From: Pyropia haitanensis
Taxonomy: Eukaryota > Rhodophyta > Bangiophyceae > Bangiales > Bangiaceae
DNA: 64,000 nucleotides
Assembly (NCBI GenBank): GCA_008729055.1
Contig: SDUX01000168.1
Location: forward strand, 1-64,000
Direction: 5' to 3'
Shown here: piece by piece, positions 9,588-19,790 of the stretch
Layout of the letters: each line of letters starts with the position of its first letter
How positions within the stretch are numbered: position 1 is the stretch's first letter
The notes under the pieces: generated by a model
What the model was told of the DNA's origin: nothing
Seen by the model: the letters and a program-made list of their open reading frames with translations, nothing else
Database searches by the model: none
Made by a program: the position numbers and the translations under genes

Positions 9588-10323
9588 TGTTGGGAGCCCC
9601 TCCCTTTGTGTGCGTCCCCCGTGTGTGGTTCACTCCCCCGTGTGTTCGGTCGGTCCCCCCCCGACCCCGGGTTCCTCAAAGTTGCTCCACCCTCTCCCCC
9701 GCTCCCCTCGGCCCGCCCGGGCTCTCTCTTATACTTCCCCGCCTTCGTACACCGGCGACGCTGCCCCCATCTCCGTGGCCTGCGTGCCCCGCGCGCCTCG
9801 CACGCCCCGCGCGCCTCGCGCGCCCCGCGCCTTCCCGCACGCCCCCGTGTGCCCCGCGCCTCCGCGCACGCCCCCGCGCGCCCCGCGCCTCCCCGCACGC
9901 CCCCGCGTGCCCCGCGCCCCCCCGCACGCCCCCGCGTGTCCCGCGCCCCCCCGCACGGCCCCACGTGCGGCCCTTGCGCGTGCAGCGCCCCTTCTTGCCT
10001 TGCGCTTGCGTGGCCCGTTCGTCCCTCGTGCCCCCGCACGTCCCGGGCGTGCCGCACGTCCCTCCCGGGTCCGGACGGGTCGTCTCCCGGTTCCGCCACC
10101 ACACGGGTCGCGTCCGGGGGCGGCCACGCGGCTGCTTACGGTCGCGGGCTTCCCGCGACCGCCGCGCCGCTCGCGCCCGTCGTGGCGGTTGCGGCGGGTG
10201 TAGCGCCGCGCTCCCACGTCGGTGGCTCTGGTGGGGGCGTGCTCATTGACGAGCCCCCACCGGCCCCTCCCGAGGGCGGGCGGCTGCCGCCCCGGGGCGG
10301 GTGCGATTGTCCCGGCGCCAACA
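9588..10323 (-). repeat. 5' LTR of the copia element (736 bp)
   Basis: Same sequence as 4408-5141 apart from one extra C in each of two C-runs (near 9900 and 9950). Contains the promoter of the element. A G/C-rich CGCCCC-type internal minisatellite lies at about 9780-9960. Confidence 0.95.
9728..9733 (-). promoter_or_regulatory. TATA box of the copia 5' LTR
   Basis: TATAAG on the minus strand, about 590 bp into the LTR and about 140 bp before its end, which would leave a short R-U5. It is the only obvious TATA-like string in the LTR and agrees with the coding direction. Confidence 0.55.
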
Positions 10324-11071
10324 AAAAACCAACCACGCAAGCCACCACCCTACCACCACGACCTCCAAACCTCCACCCCGCCATCTTCAACGCCAACCAA
10401 GCACCCCAACGGCAGCCCCACCCGCCCCGCACTTGTCAGCGCCACCGCAGTCGCCGCCATCGCCTTTGCCGCCGCCGCCGCCGCCGATGCCGCCGCCGCC
10501 GCCGCCGCCGCCGTCGTCGCCGCCGCTGCCGTCGCCGCCGCCGCCGCCGCATCGCCTCCCCCGTCAGCTCCCCCTCGCTCTCGCACCCTCCACTCACGCC
10601 GCCCTCACCCTCGCCCTCACACCCCCCTGCACTCTGTCGCCCTCCCCCCCGAAAAAAAAAAAAAACAACAACACAAAAACACCAACGGCAGAAACAGCAA
10701 TGGCAGTAGTGGCGGTCGTAGGTAAAGCAGCGGCAGAGTGAGTGACGACAGCAGGTGGCGGTGGCGGCAGAAGCGGCAGAGGGTTGGGGTGGGCCCTCCC
10801 CCCACCCCCCCCCTCCCAGAACGCGACGGGGCATCCCCCCGAAGTGCCCCGCCACGTCTGTTGCCGCCCCCACCACACCGCCACCACCCCACCGTCACCA
10901 CACCCCGCCACCGCCAGCCCACCACCGCCACGCCGCCACCACCCCCCCCGCCAGCACACCACCCGACAATCACCCTCCCGCCACACCCCCCCCCCCCAAC
11001 AAACTCACCACGCCAGCAATGGGGGCGGGCGGAGCACCCCCCCGGCTGCCCCACCCGCCCCGCACTTGTCA

Positions 11072-11107
<36 letters not shown>

Positions 11108-11991
11108 ACGCCGCCGCCGCCGCGCCGCCGCCGCCGATGCCGCCGCCGCCGTCGCCGCCGCCGCCCTTGTGGCCGCCGCCGCCCTTGCCGCCGCCGCCAC
11201 CACCACGCCGCCCCCACAACCCCAAAACCACCACCGCCCGACAAAAACCAACCACGCAAGCCACCACCCTACCACCACGACCTCCAAACCTCCACCCCGC
11301 CATCTTCAACGCCAACCAAGCACCCCAACGGCAGCCCCACCCGCCCCGCACTTGTCAGCGCCACCGCAGTCGCCGCCATCGCCTTTGCCGCCGCCGCCGC
11401 CGCCGATGCCGCCGCCGCCGCCGCCGCCGCCGTCGTCGCCGCCGCTGCCGTCGCCGCCGCCGCCGCCGCATCGCCTCCCCCGTCAGCTCCCCCTCGCTCT
11501 CGCACCCTCCACTCACGCCGCCCTCACCCTCGCCCTCACACCCCCCTGCACTCTGTCGCCCTCCCCCCCGAAAAAAAAAAAAAAACAACAACACAAAAAC
11601 ACCAACGGCAGAAACAGCAATGGCAGTAGTGGCGGTCGTAGGTAAAGCAGCGGCAGAGTGAGTGACGACAGCAGGTGGCGGTGGCGGCAGACGCGGCAGA
11701 GGGTTGGGGTGGGCCCTCCCCCCACCCCCCCCCCTCCCAGAACGCGACGGGGCATCCCCCCGAAGTGCCCCGCCACGTCTGTTGCCGCCCCCACCACACC
11801 GCCACCACCCCACCGTCACCACACCCCGCCACCGCCAGCCCACCACCGCCACGCCGCCACCACCCCCCCGCCAGCACACCACCCGACAATCACCCTCCCG
11901 CCACACCCCCCCCCCCCAACAAACTCACCACGCCAGCAATGGGGGCGGGCGGAGCACCCCCCCGGCTGCCCCACCCGCCCCGCACTTGTCA

Positions 11992-12027
<36 letters not shown>

Positions 12028-12660
12028 ACGCCGCCGCCGCAGCGCCGCCGCCGCCGATGCCGCCGCCGCCGTCGCCGCCGCCGCCCTTGTCGCCGCCGCC
12101 GCCCTTGCCGCCGCCGCCGCCGCCGCCGATGCCGCCGCTGCCGCCGCCGCCGCCGCCCTTGTCGCCGCCGCCGCCGCCGATGCCGCCGCCGCCGTCGCCG
12201 CCGCCGCCCTTGTCGCCGCCGCCGCCCTTGCCGCCGCCGCCGCCGCCGATGCCGCTGCTGCCGTCGCCGCCGCCGTTGCCGCCGCTGTCGCCGCCGCCGT
12301 CGCCGCCGCCTCGGCCGCCGCCGATGTCGCCCCCGCCGCCGTGCTGCTGCTGTCGTTGCCGCCGCCGCCGCCGATGTCGTCCCCGCCGCCGTGCTGCTGC
12401 TGTCGTCGCCGCCGCTGCCGCTGCCACCGCCGCCGTGGCCGCCGCCGCCGTTGCCGCCGCCGCCATCACCGCCACCGCAATCGCCGCCGCCGCTGCCGCC
12501 GCCGCCGTCGCCCTCGCCGTCATTGCCGCCGCCGCCGGTCCGCCGCCGCCCTTGCCGCCGCTGCCGTGCCGCTGCCGCCGCCAACTCTGCCGCCGCCGCC
12601 GCCGTTGCCGCCGCCGCTGTTGCCGCCGTCCTTGCTTCCGCCGTCGCCGCTGCCGCCGCT
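10324..12660. repeat. Satellite array A, copy 1, right part
   Basis: Continues the interrupted unit after the copia element. Unit landmarks (ATGGCAGTAG) are at 10700 and 11620. Two units carry an extra type-2 segment beginning CCAACCACGCAAGCCACC (10329 and about 11248), also present in the margin units at about 150 and 49,945. The last unit expands from about 12,000 into a 650-bp degenerate CCG/CTG tract encoding only low-complexity Ala/Pro/Arg in any frame. Confidence 0.9.
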
Positions 12661-12720
12661 GCGTCGCCTCTTTCATCCGCTCTGCCCCTCTCTCTCACCC
12701 TCCACTCCCACCCCCCTCAC

Positions 12721-12804
12721 CTCTCCCCCAATCAACTTCTCTGCTGTTCGGGCGGCGACCATCCTCACGAGGGCGCCGCCCCCATCACTACCTGTAAAGC
12801 CATA
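12721..12804 (-). other. Possible 84-bp internal exon of a minus-strand gene
   Basis: On the minus strand a segment bounded by ...GACATCAG and |GTGAGG is open for exactly 28 codons, reading YGFTGSDGGGALVRMV... to ...TAEKLIGGE, with much better amino-acid balance than its surroundings. Copy 3 (54,296-54,379) has the same length with three substitutions (R14T, R19P and one synonymous) and no indel. It lies between array B and array A, which would both be intronic. The reading phase does not join the neighbouring candidate exon at 13,359-13,522, so a connection is not shown. I do not recognise the family. Confidence 0.3.
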
Positions 12805-12829
12805 CTGATGTCACACCACAGAATACATG

Positions 12830-13312
12830 AGACAGACCCGACGGCAGGCGGGGGGACACCGCCGGCGGGGGGGGCGGCGCCCGTTGGCGTTGCGACACCG
12901 CCCCCACCTGCAAAAGAAAACACAGAGCGACGCGACAGGACAGGAACAGTCAAACAGACCCGCCGACGGGCGGGGGGGCACCGCCGGCGGGGGGGGCGGC
13001 GCCCGTTGGCGTTGCGACGCCGCCCCCAACACCAAAGACAAAGCACACAGTCAAACCCGCCGGCGGGCGGGGGGACACCGCCGGCGGGGGGGGCGGCGCC
13101 CGTTGGCGTTGCGACACCGCCCCCACCTGCAAAAGAAAACACAAAGCGACGCGACAGGACAGGAACAGTCAACCAGACCCGCCGACGGGCGGGGGGGCAC
13201 CGCCGGCGGGGGGGGCGGCGCCCGTTGGCGTTGCGACGCCGCCCCCAACACCACAGACAAAGCACACAGTCAAACCCGCCGGCGGGCGGGGGGACACCGC
13301 CGGCGGGGGGGA
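12830..13312. repeat. Array B, copy 1 (about 220-bp units, two copies)
   Basis: Alternating half-units ending CACCTGCAAAAGAAAACACA and CAACACCAAAGACAAAGC, each containing GCCGGCGGGGGG and GCCCGTTGGCGTTGCGAC. Period about 219 bp. The plus strand is G-run rich. The minus strand of each unit contains a pyrimidine tract ending TTTTCTTTTGCAG|GTGG, an excellent 3' splice site. All frames are open through the array, so ORFs here have no weight. Confidence 0.9.
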
Positions 13313-13358
13313 TGACGCCCAGCAGCAGGGAGGCACGGCCCCCAACCACAGGACTTAC

Positions 13359-13522
13359 CCGCCCGTCTCAATCATCAGCTCCGCCGCACTCCCGACGCGC
13401 GCCCGCGGCGGCATCCCCCACGACGCACCGCACAGCGCCACGTCGATGCCGGCGGTCACGGGCACGCCACGCACGCACCGACGGGCGACGCGACGCCGTG
13501 CGCGCGCGAGTGCACGTGACGC
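13359..13522 (-). other. Possible 164-bp exon of a minus-strand gene
   Basis: Bounded by CCCGCTGGCAG| and |GTAAGT on the minus strand, open for 54 codons plus two bases. The second half, VTAGIDVALCGASWGMPPR and then ARVGSAAELMIETG, reads like folded protein. VTAGID..AL...AELMIE is reminiscent of the C-terminal part of DJ-1/PfpI-type proteins (GVTAGIDxAL...LMIEY), but the similarity is short and from memory. The first 17 codons are Arg/Ala-rich and may not be coding. Identical in copy 3 (55,688-55,851). Confidence 0.3.
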
Positions 13523-14109
13523 CTGCCAGCGGGAAGCGCCGCCACGTGCGGGTCTGCGGGCGACGTCGGCGGCCGCCGACACGCGAGACGCGCGGCGTGG
13601 TGGCCGGTGCCGGCGGCTGGGCGCGCGGCCGCACCCGCCGAGGGCGGGCGCCGGCACGGGCGCGGTGGGCGACGCGGGAGGATCGCGACCGCACGGGGGT
13701 TGCGGCGCGCACAGCGACGGGCCGCCCCGCCAACGGCGGCAGCGCGGCGTCGACGCGCCGCCCGCGCCCGCCCTGCCGCGGCGGATCGCGCGCGCGCGGG
13801 CGGTGCGTCGGGGGCACCATCGGCCCGCCCGCCCGCGCGCGCGTCCCGTCACACCCGTGTCCCGCCAGACGCACCGTACCCCCGCCCCTCGCTCTCATCC
13901 TCGCGCCATCCCCGCCACCCCGCCTTTCGTTGTCCGTTACCACATACCAAAAACGGCGGCGGTATCGGCAGGAGGGCGGACGACAAAAGGAAACGGTGCA
14001 TAACGAAAACAGAGAAGAGGAGAAACGGGCGGTCAAACGCCACGTGCCTCGACTCGCGGGTGGGCGAGGTGGGGCGTGGCCGACCGTGCGTGGTGGACAC
14101 CGTCGGGAG
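13523..14109. other. GC-rich spacer without recognised gene
   Basis: Open in several frames on both strands, mostly Arg/Ala/Pro-rich. No domain recognised. Local composition becomes less extreme at 13,930-14,050. Confidence 0.4.
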
Positions 14110-14250
14110 GGCGGGCAGACGGGCAGACGGGCGGGAGGGGGGGCGGGCGGGAAAACAGACAGACCGGCAGGCGGGAGGGCGGGAGGGGGGGCGGGCGGGA
14201 AAACGGACGGACCGGCGGGCGGGTCGGCGGGCGGGTCGGCGGGCGGGCAA
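14110..14250. repeat. G-rich minisatellite
   Basis: Two ~56-bp repeats with GGGCGGGAGGGGGGGCGGGC and GGAAAACAGACAGACC/GGAAAACGGACGGACC, then three 12-bp GGGCGGGTCGGC units. Several runs of three or more G within 25 bases make plus-strand G-quadruplexes likely. Same in copy 3 at about 56,439-56,579. Confidence 0.75.
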
Positions 14251-15426
14251 ACAGGCGCGCTGGTGGGCGCGAGCGCGGGGTCGGGCGGGCGGGCGGCATG
14301 GGTGGTCCCGGCGTCGCGCGCGGGCGGGCAGTCAGGGCGGGGGCGGAGACGGCGGGCGGGGCCGCGTCGTGGTGCGCCGTGGCGATCCGCCCGGTTGGGT
14401 TCTGTGGCCGCGCAGGTGATGCCGGCGGCGGCGCAGCGGCAGCGGTGCGGGTCGGGACGGCGTGGCGGGCCGCGTCGGGACGCGGTTGCGCTGCCGCGCT
14501 CGCCGCCGCCGCCGACCGCGTAACCGCGGCACCCGCTCCTACACCGTTGGCGGCCGACGGCCGCCACGGGCGGCGCGCTGCGGCTGGGGTGGCCGTCTGC
14601 GTGGGTGGGCAGCAGGTGCACGGCAGCGGCAGCTCCGCTCCTGCCGCCGCCCCCCTCCCCGCCCCCCCCGCCTGGGGCGCTGGGGGGGCGGGGGGGGGGC
14701 GCGCGCGCGACGAGCGGCGGCAGATGCACTCCGTCTGCGGCTGAGTGTACCTCTCTCCCGCTCGGCGATTCAAACGCGGCAGTAGATCTGCCTGCCCCCG
14801 CCCCTCGGTGGCGGTTTGTGTCAGACCCGGTGCGCGCGGCGCAAGCGGCACGCAGACGGCCCATGCAGGCGGCTAAAGGGGCACCGGGACGGCCATTGAC
14901 AGCGGCGGGGAGTGCCGTTTAACCCGAGCCGCTCCTGGTCCATGCCGGCCCGCGCGCGTGACCAGAGAGCGCAGTCCTAGAGATACGCGACTGATGTGCG
15001 CGGCCAAGGGTGTCGGATGAGAGCCAGTCACGAGACAAAGCACCGCAGCTCGCCGTGGAGTGAACCGCGCCCAGTTGGGAATCAGAATTGACTGAAATCA
15101 CGATTAGCCAAACTGGTACCATTCGATCCAACAAAGTCACAACAAGTGGCATTTTCCACAAACTTTTGTGTCTCGTCCAATGACATCGCACACGCGCTGC
15201 TTCAGCGCGGCGCTTTGAATACAACAGAGACTGTCAGCAGCGCGGCTTCCAATGAAAATACGTTACACCTTTGCCACGTGATCCTACCACCAAAATCTGA
15301 TGTCCATCTGGGCACACCAGTCCTGTGACCCACGTTTTTCTGCCCGCCCGCCCTCCGCCCAGTCTGACTGCCCAGACCCCGCCTACATCCTCGCCTGCCA
15401 ACCTCCCCGCCTGCCCACCTCCCTGG
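14251..15426. other. Spacer, including a less GC-rich stretch (14,930-15,330)
   Basis: 14,251-14,930 is GC-rich with minus-strand frames lacking recognisable domains. 14,930-15,330 is the least biased sequence of the unit, with CCAAT and CACGTG-type strings that could be promoter elements. The tRNA B-box consensus was not found. Duplicated at 57,258-57,655 with three small differences noted. Confidence 0.4.
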
Positions 15427-16347
15427 CTACCCACCTGCCTCGCAGCAGCTCTTTGTTTGTTGAGGGGGAGGGTGCGGGAGGGCGAGAGCGGCGGCTTGTG
15501 CGCATGGAAAGGAGTCGGGTCGGCGGTTGCGGGGGGCACCGTCTGCTGTTCTGTTTGGGGTGGTCGGCTCTGGTGTCGGTGGTGGTGACGGGTTTGCGTT
15601 ATCGCGACGGCGGGTAGGGACCATTCTGTAGTGGCGGCAGCGTCGGTAGTTGGGGGGAGGCGGGGTTGGCGGTGCCGTTTTTGATGGCGGGCTGTCGGGC
15701 AGTTTGCGGTGGTAAAGACGTCGTTTCGGCCAAAGCGACGGCATCCGCGACGCGTGGGTGCCCGCCATGTGCACGGCGGCGCGCGCGGCGGTGGCGGTGG
15801 CGGCGTCGGTGGTGGCGGCGGCGGCGATGGCGGCGGCGGCGATGGCGGCGGTGGCTTTTTGTGCTGCCTGCGGGACTGAGCCGCGGATCAGAAGTGCTGG
15901 AGGGGTCGGGCGGGGGCGAGCACCTTGGCCGCCGCCCTCTAATTGTCGGCATCTGGCGACGGCGGCCGCGGTGGCGGTGATGGCGCCGGTGGCGGTGGCG
16001 ACGGGCGCGGGGACGGCGGCGACGGCGCCGTCACCGCGGCCACAGCGGCCGCCCTCCTCCCTCCGACGCCGTGCTGGGCGCGACCGCCTCGCCGCGGCGC
16101 GGTCACCCGCCGCCGCGGCGGCCAGCGTGGCCGCCGGCCGATGCGCTTCGGCGGCCGTGCCAACAGATACCACCGCCACGCCCCGCGTCGCGGCCACCGC
16201 GGCCGTCGTGCCCCGCCGACCGTCCCTTCCCTCTCCCCGCTTTTGATCACATTCCCCAGCCTCGAGAGGCAGCCGCCAGCCGTCTCGTGTGTGGACGAAA
16301 GCGCCCCTTAAGAGGGCAGAATGAAAAGCAAACGGTTCGCGTCCCAA
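15427..16347 (-). CDS. Uncertain ORF, alanine-rich, 306 codons
   Basis: Opens MGREPFAFHSALLRGAF, then becomes Ala/Arg/Pro-rich with runs such as AAAIAAAAIAAAATT, ending SCCEAGG. A near-identical frame in copy 3 (58,672-57,710) has 320 codons with a different C terminus because of small indels near 15,440/57,775. No domain recognised. In DNA this GC-rich an open frame of this size is expected by chance; the only support is retention in both clean copies, which are recent duplicates. Confidence 0.15.
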   Translation of the reverse strand: MGREPFAFHSALLRGAFVHTRDGWRLPLEAGECDQKRGEGRDGRRGTTAAVAATRGVAVVSVGTAAEAHRPAATLAAAAAGDRAAARRSRPARRRREEGGRCGRGDGAVAAVPAPVATATGAITATAAAVARCRQLEGGGQGARPRPTPPALLIRGSVPQAAQKATAAIAAAAIAAAATTDAATATAARAAVHMAGTHASRMPSLWPKRRLYHRKLPDSPPSKTAPPTPPPPNYRRCRHYRMVPTRRRDNANPSPPPTPEPTTPNRTADGAPRNRRPDSFPCAQAAALALPHPPPQQTKSCCEAGG

Positions 16348-18185
16348 TTGCGGACGCCCTCACGCGTGGACCGCGACACTGTCGGCTACCGTCCCGACTC
16401 GCCTCCTGCCGCCCGCTGTCTCCACGCGCCGTTCCAGGTTGTGACGTACGGCGCCACGACGCAATTGAAAAGGGCGGCGGGCCCCACGCCGGGATGTGTG
16501 CGTCGAGACAAAGTGGGCGCGGCGGTTTTGGTTTTTCTTTCTTTTTCTTGGTGAAGGGGAGGGAGGGGCACGGAGGACGACGTGCGCCACGCCCGCTGGG
16601 CCGGCAGCGTGGCGCGCATCGCCAGGGGCGGGCCGCGTGCGGCTGTCGGCGGCCTGCTGGCGGCGAGGGCGGCCGCCGCACCGCCGCCGATGCGGGTGCG
16701 GTGAAAGGGGGGGGGGGGGGCGGCCACGCCCCAGGCGGACGCTCCAGACGGACCGATGCGGACCGCCTCCCACAGTCGCCCACCCTCCACCCTCGCCCCC
16801 CACCCCTCCGGGCCCATTTTGAAACGACCTCCACACGCACACACGCCGCCACCCTCCGCGAGCACGGGCCGCGCCACTCACCAGACGCCATCCTGCGCGC
16901 CCCCCCCCCGCGTCAGCCGGCGGCCGCCACCCAGCAGCACGCCACGGCGCTTGCGCCACCCTACCCCCCCCCCCAAGGCCCCTGCCAACGCGGCACGCCC
17001 TCGCGCCAGCGCCGGCAGATCGAGCCGGCGTGCCGCGCCTGCCGGCGGCAGCGGCGCCAAACGCAGGACGCGCGCGCTGGTGTGCGTCGCCGCGCCGCGG
17101 CGCCCCGCCTCGCCACGCGCCGCCCCACTCCGTCCCTCGGCGCCCCGCTACCGCCGCATCACGCCCCGTCCCGCATTGCCCCGCTCTCCCGCCCGGCCCG
17201 CGGCGCGCCGCGCCTCCCGTTCCCATGCTCCACGATCGCTCGCCGCGAATCGCCTCCCGCGTCGGCCGCCGCCGCTCTTCTCCGCGCGCGGTGAGACTCG
17301 TCAACGGCTGCACCCCCCCTCCTCCCCGCCCCCCGCGCCCGCACGGCCCGCCCACGCGCGCACATCGCTTCCCGCCTTTGTGCGCGTCTTCCCTTCTCCC
17401 CTCCCGCCACCCCCGCCGCTGGCCGCCCCCTCCCGCTTCCCCCCCCCCGCCGCTCCGCGCCGCCCGCCCATTTTGCCTCCACCACGGCTGCGGTGTGTGG
17501 GCCGCCCCCACGCGCGCGCACGCGCCGCGGCGGGCGCCAGTCGCCGCGGCGGATGGGCGGCGATGGCGCGCCGCCTCCGCTGCCCGTTGCCGCTGCCGTT
17601 GCCGCCGCCGCTGCCGTTGCGGCGGCTGCCGCCGTTACGGGAGCCACCGCCGGGTGGGGCGTGGCGGGCGGTACCGCCCGCACGGCGGTCGTTGTCGCCA
17701 ACGACGGCGCCAGTGAGTCGCGGGGGCGCTGCGGCCCGCGCTGTCGCGGCCATCGGTAGCGCCGGCGCGGTTTCGACGTGCCACGCCCATCGCGGCAGCG
17801 GGCGGTGGGGCCTCCCGCTGCTCCCGCCGCGCGCACGCCACTCCCCACCTCTGCACCTACCGTCGCCCGCCCCTTCCCCCCCCCAACGCCCACTCCGATC
17901 CGGCATCCTCCCCGATCGCTGCCCCGCCCGTCTTTCCGCACGCCAACCCTGGCGCTGGTGCGGCGGGCGCGGAGAGCGGCAGCGGATGGGGGCGGGCATG
18001 GGATGGCGGCGCGCGGGGGTCACCCGCGACGTGCCCGCCGGTGCTGTTGCCGCCGCCATCACGCGCACCCCACTCTGACGCGGCGGCGACGATTCGACGG
18101 CGGCGGCCGGGTGCCACCCAGCGGCGGCACTCCCGGCCGAGCGCCCCTCTGCCCAAGACGGCGTCCATTGGCGGTGAGCTCTGTT
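16348..18185. other. GC-rich spacer, no recognised gene
   Basis: Arg/Pro/Ala-rich frames on both strands. A pyrimidine-rich island lies at 16,530-16,555. GT-type donor strings occur at 17,287 (GCGCGGTGAGAC) and 18,173 (TGGCGGTGAGCT), the latter followed by long T-runs. These resemble exon edges, but I cannot assemble a gene model. Confidence 0.35.
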
Positions 18186-19480
18186 TTTTTTTCCTTCCCT
18201 CTTTTGATTTTTTTTTTTGTTTCGGCCCGCCCGCTGTTTTTGGTTGTGCTTCTTGCGCGTCTGTCGTCCGATGGTGTCCAGCCTCTTTCACCCCCATCCC
18301 GGTCCGCGCCAGGCGGCCCTCCTGGAGGGCATGGATATCCCTGTTGCCGTCCCCCTCTTCCCGTACGTGGGGGGGAGCGGGGATGGCATGCGCGGACGGG
18401 GGTGGCGCGAGAGCGCCGCCTCCTCAATCACGCCCGCGCCGGGGAGGGGGGGCGTTGTGGCGCCTCTTCTTCCCGCGCGCGACGCCACCGCCCGCTGCTG
18501 AAATACGCAGTGGGCGTGGGCGCCACCGCCCGCTGCTGAAATACGCAGTGGGGGGGGGCGCCACCACCCGCTGCTGAAATACGCAGTGGGGGGGGGGCGG
18601 GAGCGCCCGCTGCTGAAATACGCAGTGGGGGGGGGCGGGGGTTTGGAGGGGCTGGTCATCGACGGATGACGACGACGGGGAGCCGCCGTGGCGGCGCCTG
18701 TGTGGTTGACCGAGAGTTCTTCTGTTGCCTGTGTGACCCACCCCCGACGGTCTGCCGTCCTTGCCTCACCTCAATCCGTAACAGGTGGCTCCCGTCAGTG
18801 GTGGCGGAGTCATTCCTGTGGTCGCCCTGTTCTTCCCATGTGGTGGGGGGGGGCTTGGCTCATGCGGATGGCAGTGGCGTTTTGCGGCGCCTCCCCTGTA
18901 TCGCGCCCGTGTCGTGAGGGGGGGGGATCGCTCCCGCGCTCCCCCCCGCTGACGCGCGGCGCCACTACCCGCTGCTATTACGCAGTGTTATGGGTGCGGG
19001 GCAGGGGGGACTGGCCGTCGGTGGATGGTGACGGCGCCGCGCGCGTCGCGGCGCCGGTCGCGCTGGTCGGTTGTCTCTTTGTCGGCTTGTTGAGTTTGCT
19101 TCTCGTTTCTCCCTCTCGCCTGACCTCCGTCGACCACCGGTCATCCCTTCCCCTTTCCGCTCCGCAACGGGAGGCTCCCCTAGTCGGGAGCATGGGCTCT
19201 CCTGTTACCGTGCCCCTCTTCCCATACTGGGGGGGGGGGTTCGGCGGGTGCGGACGGCAGTGGCGTTCGAGCGCCGCCCTCGTATCGCGCCCGCGTGCCG
19301 GAGGGGGGGGGGGGGGCGCGCTCCCGCGCGCCCTCCCCTCCCCGCACGCGGCGCCACTGCCCGCTGCTCTTACGCAGTGGCATGGGGAGGGGGGTTTGGG
19401 GTGGCCAGTGGTCGGCGGACGCCGACGGCGCCGCGCGCGTGCCGCCTGCTTCCTGTTCCTGGCGCATGCGCGGGGGGCGG
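18186..19480 (+). repeat. Three diverged tandem blocks (~0.4 kb each), copy 1
   Basis: Blocks at about 18,186-18,660, 18,661-19,040 and 19,041-19,480 share the same order: T/C-rich entry, a segment reading PVxVPLFPYxGG-like on the plus strand, a G-run, CGCGCTCCC, then CCCGCTGCTNNNNACGCAGTG and a G-rich exit. In-frame readings are MDIPVAVPLFPYVGG (18,330), GVIPVVALFFPCGGG (about 18,806) and MGSPVTVPLFPYWGGG (19,191). Between-block divergence is high while the frame of this short motif is kept, which hints at past coding selection. Confidence 0.5.
18483..18640 (+). repeat. Four direct repeats of ~39 bp
   Basis: CCCGCTGCTGAAATACGCAG followed by TG and a G-run, four times at about 39-bp spacing. 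Diverged single copies terminate the next two blocks near 18,970 and 19,355. Same array in copy 3 at about 60,810-60,965. Confidence 0.8.
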
Positions 19481-19569
19481 CGGGATTACGCAGTTTGACG
19501 GCCGGGTGAGGGAGGAGGGGCGCGTCGTGCATTATCTTGGCGCGTACAGGTGCGGTGGAGCGACCTACT

Positions 19570-19790
19570 CTAGAGCCCTGACCGTGCGACTGACTTTTTT
19601 TGTGTTTGTCGTCCTGGCCGCTTTTCTTCTATGGCTGTGATTGGTCTGCTACTGTTTTCTGTTTTCATCGCTGTCACTTCGAAACACCCTTCTTCGAGCT
19701 TTCCTGTCGTCGACACGTCCCTGGCTGCGGTGTTGGTGCCGCCTCTTGCGGCGGATGCCGCCGCGTGTCGCTGCGGCCTCGTTGTCGGAG
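19570..19790. other. Less GC-rich head of array D; ORF with signal-peptide-like start
   Basis: On the plus strand an ATG at 19,631 opens MAVIGLLLFSVFIAVTSKHP, a plausible secretory signal or membrane anchor, then runs into array D. On the minus strand the same DNA closes a frame with a balanced tail (CFEVTAMKTENSSRPITA). I cannot decide which strand, if either, is coding. The same sequence is in copy 3 (ATG at 61,959). Confidence 0.3.

Larger units (their letters stand above)
4408..10323 (-). mobile_element. Ty1/copia LTR retrotransposon, nearly intact
   Basis: A 5.9-kb element transcribed on the minus strand: 5' LTR 9588-10323, primer site 9574-9587, gag-protease-integrase frame 9396-7042, reverse transcriptase-RNase H frame 6882-4954, polypurine tract 5142-5150, 3' LTR 4408-5141. 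Integrase before reverse transcriptase is the diagnostic copia (Pseudoviridae) order. LTR ends are TGTTGG...CCAACA, flanked by A5 on both sides (4403-4407 and 10324-10328). The LTRs differ by only two single-C length changes, so insertion is recent. It sits inside one array A unit; the empty version of the target (GACAAAAACC) is at about 11240-11249. The polyprotein frame is broken twice between integrase and reverse transcriptase, so autonomy is uncertain. Confidence 0.97.

Noticed and set aside
11662..14523. 953-codon plus-strand ORF
   Set aside because: It spans array A, array B and spacer with Pro/Ala/Arg/Gly runs. Stop codons are rare in such DNA in all frames, and ORF length changes with satellite copy number.
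15780..15860. Polyalanine or polyglycine coding repeat (GCGGCGATG tract)
   Set aside because: Simple GGC/GAT trinucleotide repeat open on both strands, with no conserved domain beside it.
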